Below are positions 8,190 through 15,107 of a stretch of DNA of 25,215 bases, piece by piece. Each line of letters opens with the position of its first letter. The stretch's first letter is position 1. The position numbers were made by a program, and so were the translations under genes. The notes under the pieces were generated by a model. That model saw nothing but the letters and a program-made list of their open reading frames with translations. It made no database searches and had not been told where the DNA came from. Origin of the DNA: Malikia sp041190985 (GTDB lineage Bacteria > Pseudomonadota > Gammaproteobacteria > Burkholderiales > Burkholderiaceae_C); NCBI GenBank assembly GCA_041190985.1, contig JBEEPT010000124.1, forward strand, positions 1 through 25,215, in the 5' to 3' direction.

Positions 8190-8731
8190 GCGGGTTTCGC
8201 ATCGACGTGGATCTGAGCGGGCTGGGCATGGACCAGCTGGCCGACGGCGCCGAGGCGGCCGTGCGCCCATCCGCGCAGGCCGGGGCCCAAGTGTTCTACG
8301 ACCAGGTCAAACTCAACGTTCGCGGCATCGGCCGCAAGACCGGCAACCTGGACAGCAGCATCTATCAGGTCTACAGCCGCGACAACAGCAACAAGGCCCG
8401 CGCCGAGTACCACATCAGCTGGAACCGCAAGAAGGCCCCGCACGGCCACCTGGTGGAGTTCGGCCACGTGCAGCGCTACGTCACCTACATCGACAAGCGC
8501 GGGCAGTGGCAGACCGCCGTGCGGCCGTCCATGCGTGGACTGCCCAAGCCCAAGCGCAACGCCCCGCAGGCCGTGAAGGACGCCTACTACGTGCCGTTGA
8601 AGAGCGGCCCGCGCATCGTCGGCGCCAAGAGCTTCGTGCGCGCCGCGATCACGCCCGCCCGCCAGCGCCAGGCCCGCAACGCGATGGTCGACCGCTTCTG
8701 GTGGGAGCTTGAGCAGCGGGGGCTGATGTGA
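8186..8731 (+). CDS. HK97 gp10-like tail/connector protein
   Basis: A 181-residue protein matching the HK97 gp10 family in order and shape. It has a helical start, KTGNLDSSIYQVYSRDN, then the conserved HLVEFGHVQRY (the HxVEFG-type motif), and a C-terminal helix PARQRQARNAMVDRFWWELEQR. The family acts in tail completion or neck assembly. The insert between about 95 and 150 is basic. Overlaps (ATGA upstream, GTGA downstream) place it in the same operon. Confidence 0.85.
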   Translation: MSGFRIDVDLSGLGMDQLADGAEAAVRPSAQAGAQVFYDQVKLNVRGIGRKTGNLDSSIYQVYSRDNSNKARAEYHISWNRKKAPHGHLVEFGHVQRYVTYIDKRGQWQTAVRPSMRGLPKPKRNAPQAVKDAYYVPLKSGPRIVGAKSFVRAAITPARQRQARNAMVDRFWWELEQRGLM

Positions 8732-9087
8732 GCCTGGAGGCCGACGTGGTGACCGTGCTTCAAGGCCAGTGCCCGCGCGTCTTCCCGTCCGAGGCGCCGG
8801 TGAACACGCTGCGCCCCTTCGTGACGTGGGAGCACATCGGCGGCGATCCGCTGCGCTACATCGACAACACCGCCGCGGCCCAGCGCCTGGCGCTGCTGCA
8901 GATCAACAGCTACGCCAGCACCAAAGCCGAGGCTTTGACGCTGGCCCAGGACATCGAGGACGCGCTGTGCGCCGCCACCGGCTTCTCGGCCCGCCCGAGC
9001 GCCGGCGTGCGCGGTGATCACAGCAGCGACGTCGAGCCCGCCCTGTACTGGGCGCTGCAGGAGTTCGAAGTTCTCGGCACGCGCTGA
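8728..9087 (+). CDS. Tail completion protein, DUF3168-like
   Basis: A 119-residue protein with GTG start overlapping the previous stop. The segment RPFVTWEHIGGDPLRYIDNTAAAQRLALLQINSYA followed by AEALTLAQDIEDAL is characteristic of the DUF3168 tail terminator/completion family (lambda gpU-like role), which caps the tail tube. Its place just before the major tail protein fits. Confidence 0.82.
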   Translation: MSLEADVVTVLQGQCPRVFPSEAPVNTLRPFVTWEHIGGDPLRYIDNTAAAQRLALLQINSYASTKAEALTLAQDIEDALCAATGFSARPSAGVRGDHSSDVEPALYWALQEFEVLGTR

Positions 9088-9106
9088 GCGAACAGTCTTT
9101 CAACCG

Positions 9107-9138
9107 GGCCGCCGCGGGAAGCCGCTGGCGGCCTTTTT
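9107..9138 (+). terminator. Terminator-like hairpin before major tail gene
   Basis: A 7-bp perfect stem GGCCGCC / GGCGGCC (9107-9133) with a 13-base loop that can itself pair partly, followed by five T. It separates the connector block from the major tail protein, which has its own strong ribosome binding site (ACGGAGG). Confidence 0.75.
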
Positions 9139-9174
9139 CTTGGCCCGCAAGGGTCTTCATTAACGGAGGCCGCA

Positions 9175-9828
9175 ATGGCACAAGTACCTACCGGAACCAC
9201 GTTCCACATCGCCTCGGCCTACGGGTCGAACCTGCCTTTCACCACCGCCAGCAACGCAACGGAGTGCGTGCTGGGCATGGCCAGCACTACCGGCCTGGCC
9301 AACGGCGACATCGTCGAAGTCACCAGCGGCTGGGGCCGGCTGAACCTGCGCCTGGTCCGCCTGAAGTCCGTGGTGCTGAACACCAGCGTCACGCTGGAGG
9401 GCATCGACACCAGCAGCACGACGTTCTTCCCGGCTGGCTCGGGCGCCGGCACGGTGCGCAAGGTCAGCACCTTCACGCAGCTACAGCAGGTGCTCGGCAT
9501 CCAGTCCAGCGGCGGCGATCCCAAGAACGTCAACTACAAGTACTACGAGTCCGACGTCGAGTTCCAGATCAACGACGGTTTCTCGGCCACCACCATGACG
9601 CTGGAGCTGGACGCCGACAGCATCGGCACCGCCGGCTACACGGCCGCCAAGTCGCTGACCGACACGCAGAGCAACACCGGCCTGCGCATCAACACCCGCA
9701 ACGGCGCCGTGATCTACCAGCCCTGCACCGTGGCGCTGAATGAGGCGGTGCAATTCCAGGACGGTCAGGTCAACCGCGTGCGGCTGGCCATCAACTCCAA
9801 CAACCGCCTGGTGCGCTACGCCTCCTGA
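9175..9828 (+). CDS. Major tail tube protein
   Basis: A 217-residue protein beginning MAQVPTGTTFHIASAYG after a GGAGG site, with a beta-rich composition, TGLANGDIVEVTSGW, then TFTQLQQVLGIQSSGGD and a C-terminal INSNNRLVRYAS strand. Length, position between the tail completion protein and the frameshifted chaperone genes, and strong translation signals fit the siphovirus tail tube subunit. The stop overlaps the chaperone start (ATGATGG). Confidence 0.88.
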   Translation: MAQVPTGTTFHIASAYGSNLPFTTASNATECVLGMASTTGLANGDIVEVTSGWGRLNLRLVRLKSVVLNTSVTLEGIDTSSTTFFPAGSGAGTVRKVSTFTQLQQVLGIQSSGGDPKNVNYKYYESDVEFQINDGFSATTMTLELDADSIGTAGYTAAKSLTDTQSNTGLRINTRNGAVIYQPCTVALNEAVQFQDGQVNRVRLAINSNNRLVRYAS

Positions 9829-10223
9829 TGGCCAAGATCAAGCTGGGCGCGCGTCCCAAGACCTTCGAGGCCACCGTCACGGTGCCGATGCCCGAGGGCG
9901 GTACCGCATCGGTCACGATGCAGTACCGCTACCGCACGCGCACAGAGTTCGGCGCGTTCGTCGACGAGCTGGTGGCAGCAGCCGGCACCCCGCCGGCCAC
10001 CAGCCCGCAGGAGGAGGACGTGCGCTTCAGCTTGCGCCAGGCGCTGGAGTCAACCCGCGACACCAACGCCGACTACATCCTGAAGATCGCCGACGGCTGG
10101 AACCTGGACGAGGAGTTCAGCCGCGCCAGCCTGGTGCAGCTGTGCGACGAGCTGCCCGGTGCCGCGCTGGCCATCATCGAGCGCTACCGTGCCGCGCTCA
10201 CCGAGGGCCGCCTGGGAAACTGA
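9828..10223 (+). CDS. Tail assembly chaperone (lambda gpG-like)
   Basis: A 131-residue protein that, like lambda gpG, would coat the tape measure protein and recruit tail tube subunits, and be absent from the virion. It starts MAKIKLGARPKTFEATVTVPMPEGG (beta-rich), followed by a mostly helical acidic domain. The last codons before the stop form the slippery run G GGA AAC TGA, so part of the ribosomes should slip back one base and make the longer GT form. Placement directly between major tail protein and tape measure is diagnostic. Confidence 0.88.
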   Translation: MAKIKLGARPKTFEATVTVPMPEGGTASVTMQYRYRTRTEFGAFVDELVAAAGTPPATSPQEEDVRFSLRQALESTRDTNADYILKIADGWNLDEEFSRASLVQLCDELPGAALAIIERYRAALTEGRLGN

Positions 10224-10245
10224 CTCAGGCCGCTCGGGCGGCCTG
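10214..10245 (+). promoter_or_regulatory. -1 programmed frameshift signal (slippery site + hairpin)
   Basis: The slippery heptamer GGGAAAC occupies 10214-10220 in the correct phase (G GGA AAC), directly followed by the zero-frame TGA. After a 5-base spacer a perfect 8-bp hairpin follows, CAGGCCGC-TCGG-GCGGCCTG (10226-10245). Heptamer, spacer and stem match the classic -1 frameshift layout; lambda itself uses GGGAAAG for its G/GT pair. The downstream open frame continues without stop to the tape measure gene. Confidence 0.93.
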
Positions 10246-10528
10246 GACCAACGACGAGAAGACGCTCAGCGCCTTCGGTCTGACGGACGACGACTATGAC
10301 GACAGCTTCGAGGTCTGGCCCGAGAACTGGCCCTCGTGGGCGCTGTTCGTCGAGTTCTCTGGCCAGTGGCGCGTCGGCTTCTCCGGCCGCTACGCGCTGG
10401 ACTACACGCCGCTGATGATGCGCATGGAACGCCTGCGCCTACCTGATGCCGAGTGGGAGCTGATGTTCTCCGACATCCGCCTGCTTGAGCGCACCGTGCT
10501 CGAAGTGACCAACGAGTCCAAGCAATGA
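10220..10528 (+). CDS. Tail assembly chaperone GT extension (lambda gpT-like), -1 frame
   Basis: After -1 slippage the frame reads GGG AAA CTG ACT CAG and continues for 102 codons, giving a fusion of about 233 residues with the upstream protein. The extension (KTLSAFGLTDDDYDDSFEVWPENWPSW and later PDAEWELMFSDIRLLER) is acidic and Trp-rich. In lambda the T part binds the tail tube protein while G binds the tape measure. There is no independent good start. The stop overlaps the tape measure ATG. Confidence 0.87.
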   Translation: MTQAARAAWTNDEKTLSAFGLTDDDYDDSFEVWPENWPSWALFVEFSGQWRVGFSGRYALDYTPLMMRMERLRLPDAEWELMFSDIRLLERTVLEVTNESKQ

Positions 10529-13500
10529 GCGACAGCGACCAGCGGCCGGTCATCATCAAGCCGACGATGGACGCCTCTGGCGTCCGTCCTGGCACGGAGG
10601 AGGTCAAGAAGACCGCCCGCGACATGGCGCAGGCCGTGGGCGCCGCGGGCCGCCAGGCCGGCGAGGGTCTGGCCTCGGTGGGCGAGGGCGCCAAAAAGGG
10701 CGCCGCGCAGGCCGAGCGCGAGATCGGCCGCATCGAGGCCTCGCTGCGGCGTGCCACTGCGGCCGCGCAAGCCGGCGGCCGTGGCACTGCAGCTTTCTAC
10801 GAGGCCGACATCAAGCTGCGGGGCCTGGATGTCGAGCGCTTCCGCCCGTACATCGACGGTCTGAAAGCCGCCGAGGCTGCCCAGAAGGCAGCCAGCGGCT
10901 CGCTCAACACCATGGGCATGTCGGCCGCGCAGACCACCGCGGCGCTGCGCCAGGTGCCGATGCAGTTCACCGACATCGTCACCTCGCTGGCCTCAGGGCA
11001 GCGGCCGCTGCAGGTGTTCCTGCAGCAAGGCGGCCAACTGAAAGACGTGTTCGGTGGCGCCGGCGCCGCGGCGCGCGCGCTGGGCGGCTACGTCGCCACG
11101 CTGATCAGCCCCTTCACGCTGGCCGCCGCGGCGGTGGCCGCGATCGGCGCCGGCTTCGTGCTCGGTGCGCGCGAAAGTGAGGAATACCGCCGCGCGCTGA
11201 TCCTCACCGGCAACGCCGCCGGCGTCACCGCCGACCAGCTGGCCGCCATGGCGCGCGCCATCTCCACCGGCAGCCCGATCACGCAGAGCAAGGCCGCCGA
11301 GGTGCTGACGCTGGTGGCCCGCAGCGGCGACATCGCCGCCGACAGCCTGCAGCGCTACACCAAGGCCGCCATCGAGCTGGAGCGCGCCGGCGGCCCGGCG
11401 GCCGAAGAGACCGCCAAGGCCTTCAGCGACCTGGCTCGCGATCCGCTCAGCGCCTCGCTGCGGCTGACCGAGAGCGTGCGCTACCTGTCGCGCGCCACGG
11501 CCGACCAGATTCGCGAGCTGGAGCGCCAGGGCAAGGCCACCGAAGCGGCCAAGGTGGCGCAGGAAGCCTACGCCCAGGCCATCGAGCAGCGCACGCCCGA
11601 CCTGGCCAAGAACCTGGGGCTGGTCGAGCGCGCCTGGCTGGCCATCAAGGATGCCGCCAAGTCGGCCGGCAGCGCCGTGCTCGAGGTGGGCCGGCAGGAC
11701 ACCCTGGCCGACCAGGTGGCCAACCTGGACGGGCGCATCGCCACGCTGCGGCGCATCCAGGCCGCGCGGCCCAACACCTCGGCCAAGTACGGCGCCGACG
11801 AGCAGCGCCTGACCGCCGAGCGCGACCTGCTGCAGGAGCAGATCCGCCTCAGCGAGCGCGCGGCCCAGGCCCAGGCCCAGCAGGCCCGCCAGCTGCAGGC
11901 CAACAACGAGTACGAAAAGCTGATCGCCGGCCACCGCAAGGAGTCGGCCCGCTACGCCGACGACATCGCCAAGTTCGTCAACACGGCGGTGGCCGCCGGC
12001 CGCAGCCAAGCCGAGATCGAGGAGGGCATCCTCAACATCCGCCGCAAGTACAGCGAGCTGACCACCGGCGTGCAGCTGCAGGAAAGCATCAACGCCGCGG
12101 CGGTGGCCGAGGAACAGATCCGCCAGCAGCTGCAGCAGACCCAAGCCCTGCGCGAGCGTGGAGCCATAAGCCAGCGGGAAGCCATCGAGCGCACCACCCA
12201 GCTGGAGCTGCAGGGCATCGAGATCCAGCGCCGCGCCGCGGTCGCCAAGCTGGCCCTGGCCACCGAAGAGGGCCGCACCGGCAAGGACCTGCTGGCCCTG
12301 CGAGGTCAGCTCGCCGTGATCGACCAGCAGTACGTCACCCGGGCCCAGGCCGGCGCCTTCCAGATCGCCGCGGCCTACCGCCAGGTTCAGGACGCCATCA
12401 AGGACGTGGCCATCGCCCAGGCCGAAGAGGCGCGCAGCGACCTGGCCAAGGACATCAACGACCGCTACGAGGCCACCAAGCGCGCGTACACCGCCTACAA
12501 CGACTTCGCGCGCTCGGTGGAAGAGTCCAACGACCTGGCGCGCATCGAGGTCCAGTACATGGGCCAGAGCAACGCGGCTCGGCGCATCGCCATCGAGCAG
12601 TACCAGATCACGTTGGAGCTCAAGCGCCAGCTGCGTGACCTGGACGCCAGCCTGGACCTGGACGCGGGGCAGCGCGCCTCGCTGCGCGCCGACTACGAGC
12701 GGCTGGCTGCCGAGCGCAGCGCCGCCGCGGCCGGACGCATCTACACCGAGGAATGGGCCCGCACCGCCGACCAGGTGGGCCAAAGCCTGGCCGATGCCAT
12801 CTTCGAAGGCGGCAAGAGCGCCGGCAAGCTGCTGCAGGACTACTTCAAGACGCTGGTGCTGCAGCCCATCGTGCAGACGCTGCTGCGCCCGCTGGGCACC
12901 GTCTTCGCCACGGCGCTGGGCGGCCAGCAGGCCACCGCGGCCACCGCGGCGTCGGGCGGCGGTGGCGTGGGTGGTATCGGCAACCTGCTCAGCCTGGCCG
13001 GAGCTGGCTTGGGGACTTTCGGCACTACGCTGGGCGCCGGCGCCGCGGCCACCATCGGGGGCACCAGCCTGACGTCGCTGCTTAGCGCCTCGGGCGCGGC
13101 CATCGGCAACGGCGCCTTCGCAGCGGGTGCCGGCTTGGCCATCGGCTCGGCAGTGCCGTACATCGCCGCCGCCGCGGCCGCCTACTACCTCGGCAAGAAG
13201 GCCTTCGGCCGCGAGCTGCAGGACACCGGTGTGCAGGGCAGCTTCGGCGCCGAGGGCGACTTCAGCGGGCAGGACTTCAAGTTCTACAAGGGCGGCTGGC
13301 TGCGGTCGGACAAGACCAAAACCAGCCCGCTCAGCAGCGCGATGGAAGCCGTGCTCGACGCCGGCGGCGTGGCGGCCAACCTGCAGGCCAAGGCCTATGC
13401 CAACGCGCTGGGGCTGCCAGTGCAGGCCATGGAGGGCTTTGTCTCCAAGATCAAGATCAGCCTGAAGGGCTTGAGCCAAGAGCAGGCCCAGGCCGCCATC

Positions 13501-14277
13501 GAGAAGGCGGTGGCCGGCTACCAGGAAGGGCTGCTCGGCCGCTACAGCGCCCAGCTGGAGCCGCTGCGCAAGATGGGCGAGACCCTGGCGCAGACGGCCG
13601 AGCGGCTGGTGAGCCTGCAGAACGTCAGCAGCGCGCTGTACTCGCTGGGCGGCGCCTTCACGCAGCTGGCCACCTCGTCGGTGGCTGCACGCGAAGAGCT
13701 GATCCAGATGGCCGGCGGCATGGAAGCGCTGAGCCAGCAGGCCCAGAGCTACGCGCAGAACTACTACAGCCGCGACGAGATCGCCGGCCTGAAAGCGCGC
13801 GAGGTCAGCGCTGCGCTGCAGGCCACCGGCATCGACGCTGGCGGGCTGCGGTCCCGGGCTGATTTCCGGACGCTGGTGGACGGTACAGACGTCAGCACGA
13901 CCGCAGGGCGGCAGCAGCTGGCCGCGTTGCTGGCGGTGGGCGACGAGTTCGCGCAGATCGCCGACTACCTGGCCGAAGCAGGCGGCACGCTGGCCAGCAC
14001 CGCCGCGCTGGCGCCGCAGAGCGGCACGCTGGCCGAGCTGTTCGCGCAGCCGGCGCAGGCCCAGGTCGATGCGACTGATCGCGTGGCCAGCTGGACCGAG
14101 GCGGTCTATCACGCGGTGAACAAGCTCACCAGCGTGATGTCGGGCCAGGGCTCCAGGATGTCGGCCACTGGCGCGCCGCCAGAAGTCAATGGCGGCACGT
14201 ACAACCCGGCCGTCGTCTACGCGGCCAACGTGGCCAACAACCCCTGGGGCGCGGACGGCGCGTACTACGGCGTATGA
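10525..14277 (+). CDS. Tail length tape measure protein (lambda gpH-like)
   Basis: A 1250-residue protein, the longest in the window. Residues about 115-170 contain the conserved TTAALRQVPMQFTDIVTSLASG and PLQVFLQQGGQLKDVFGG of the TMP_2 family, followed by a hydrophobic segment (PFTLAAAAVAAIGAGFVLG). Residues about 390-720 are long, Gln/Ala/Arg/Glu-rich coiled-coil helices. A lambda-type C-terminal domain begins near 735 (WARTADQVGQSLADAIFEGG, with SAGKLLQDYFKTLVLQPIVQTLLRP), then a Gly/Ala-rich hydrophobic zone (about 795-890). By analogy with lambda it sets tail length and is ejected with the DNA. Overlaps link it to genes on both sides (ATGA). Confidence 0.95.
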   Translation: MSDSDQRPVIIKPTMDASGVRPGTEEVKKTARDMAQAVGAAGRQAGEGLASVGEGAKKGAAQAEREIGRIEASLRRATAAAQAGGRGTAAFYEADIKLRGLDVERFRPYIDGLKAAEAAQKAASGSLNTMGMSAAQTTAALRQVPMQFTDIVTSLASGQRPLQVFLQQGGQLKDVFGGAGAAARALGGYVATLISPFTLAAAAVAAIGAGFVLGARESEEYRRALILTGNAAGVTADQLAAMARAISTGSPITQSKAAEVLTLVARSGDIAADSLQRYTKAAIELERAGGPAAEETAKAFSDLARDPLSASLRLTESVRYLSRATADQIRELERQGKATEAAKVAQEAYAQAIEQRTPDLAKNLGLVERAWLAIKDAAKSAGSAVLEVGRQDTLADQVANLDGRIATLRRIQAARPNTSAKYGADEQRLTAERDLLQEQIRLSERAAQAQAQQARQLQANNEYEKLIAGHRKESARYADDIAKFVNTAVAAGRSQAEIEEGILNIRRKYSELTTGVQLQESINAAAVAEEQIRQQLQQTQALRERGAISQREAIERTTQLELQGIEIQRRAAVAKLALATEEGRTGKDLLALRGQLAVIDQQYVTRAQAGAFQIAAAYRQVQDAIKDVAIAQAEEARSDLAKDINDRYEATKRAYTAYNDFARSVEESNDLARIEVQYMGQSNAARRIAIEQYQITLELKRQLRDLDASLDLDAGQRASLRADYERLAAERSAAAAGRIYTEEWARTADQVGQSLADAIFEGGKSAGKLLQDYFKTLVLQPIVQTLLRPLGTVFATALGGQQATAATAASGGGGVGGIGNLLSLAGAGLGTFGTTLGAGAAATIGGTSLTSLLSASGAAIGNGAFAAGAGLAIGSAVPYIAAAAAAYYLGKKAFGRELQDTGVQGSFGAEGDFSGQDFKFYKGGWLRSDKTKTSPLSSAMEAVLDAGGVAANLQAKAYANALGLPVQAMEGFVSKIKISLKGLSQEQAQAAIEKAVAGYQEGLLGRYSAQLEPLRKMGETLAQTAERLVSLQNVSSALYSLGGAFTQLATSSVAAREELIQMAGGMEALSQQAQSYAQNYYSRDEIAGLKAREVSAALQATGIDAGGLRSRADFRTLVDGTDVSTTAGRQQLAALLAVGDEFAQIADYLAEAGGTLASTAALAPQSGTLAELFAQPAQAQVDATDRVASWTEAVYHAVNKLTSVMSGQGSRMSATGAPPEVNGGTYNPAVVYAANVANNPWGADGAYYGV

Positions 14278-14780
14278 AGTCGCTCTCGGGCCTCATTTCG
14301 TCGGCGCTTGGTGCGCCGGTCACCAAGCCGGCACTGCTGGTGCAGGTGGACTTCGCCACCGTGCGCCGCTGGTCATCGCACAGCACCATCAGCTGGTCGG
14401 GCAACACATGGACGGCCATCGGGCTGCGCATGGAAGACCTGGCCGTCGGTGTGCTGGCGGTGGGCGGCACGCTAGCGATGAGCAACGCAGACAACACGAT
14501 CGGCACGCTGGTGCTGGCCGAAGGCGTCAAGGACCGCGCCATCACCATCTACGGCTACGACGCCGCCGAGCCGACCGCGGTGGTCTGGCTGGCCAGCGCG
14601 GTCGGTGCCCGCGCAATGGTGGCACCGCGCGAGGTGCGCATCGACCTGCGGCACCGCGCCGAGTACACCGCCTCGCCGCGCACCTTCGTCGATGCCGCGG
14701 CCGGCTTCACGCAGATGCTGCCCTCGGGCACGGTGATGCGCATCAACGGCGTCGACGTGCGCCTGGACCGCCGGAGCTGA
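14274..14780 (+). CDS. Minor tail / tail-tip protein
   Basis: A 168-residue protein, ATG overlapping the tape measure stop. It is rich in beta strands (KPALLVQVDFATVRRWSSH, VGVLAVGGTLAMSNADNTIG) and ends FTQMLPSGTVMRINGVDVRLDRRS. Between tape measure and the tip attachment protein, lambda-like phages encode the distal tail hub (M, L, K, I). This gene takes that place and vaguely resembles DUF2163-type tail proteins in its first part. I do not claim a specific homologue. Confidence 0.7.
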   Translation: MKSLSGLISSALGAPVTKPALLVQVDFATVRRWSSHSTISWSGNTWTAIGLRMEDLAVGVLAVGGTLAMSNADNTIGTLVLAEGVKDRAITIYGYDAAEPTAVVWLASAVGARAMVAPREVRIDLRHRAEYTASPRTFVDAAAGFTQMLPSGTVMRINGVDVRLDRRS

Positions 14781-14781
14781 C

Positions 14782-15105
14782 GTGGCCAACTATCCCGCCT
14801 TCTTGACGCTGGCCGACAGCACGATCACGCCGGCCGACGGCCTGGAGCCCGAGCGCGCCACCAATGGTGCCCTGAAGCTGCGCCGCCTGTGGGCGGCCGA
14901 CAAGGTGACGCTCGAGGTGGGGCATGTGCTCAGCGCAGCACAGAAGGCCACGCTGGACGCGTTCTACGCGGCCAACAAGGACCTGGACGTCACCTACACC
15001 TGGCCGCCTACCGCTACCGCCTACACGGTGCGGTTCGTCGCCCCGCCGCGCTACCTGCCGCGCGGCCAGTTCTACGAGACGCGCGTGCGTCTTTCCGAGG
15101 TCTGA
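14782..15105 (+). CDS. Minor tail protein, tail-hub candidate
   Basis: A 107-residue protein with GTG start just after the previous stop. Features: NYPAFLTLADSTITPADGLEPERATNGALKLRRLW, then VTLEVGHVLSAAQKATLDAFYAANKD and a final strand YLPRGQFYETRVRLSEV. This pattern (a short beta-domain protein with an xLDAFYAAN helix and a terminal x-R-V-R-L-S-E-V strand) is seen in short minor tail proteins of proteobacterial prophages. It likely sits in the tail tip with its neighbours. No peptidase motif. Confidence 0.68.
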   Translation: MANYPAFLTLADSTITPADGLEPERATNGALKLRRLWAADKVTLEVGHVLSAAQKATLDAFYAANKDLDVTYTWPPTATAYTVRFVAPPRYLPRGQFYETRVRLSEV

Positions 15106-15107
15106 GC

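Noticed and set aside
10221..10528. Frame break after the chaperone gene as a sequencing error or pseudogene
   Set aside because: The precise slippery heptamer, spacer and hairpin, plus the known G/GT layout in this position, explain it as programmed frameshifting.
10993..14112. 1039-codon open frame on the - strand opposite the tape measure gene
   Set aside because: GC-rich codons of the sense gene leave the opposite strand free of stops. The translation is low-complexity, has no ribosome binding site or domain, and the sense strand has clear tape measure motifs.
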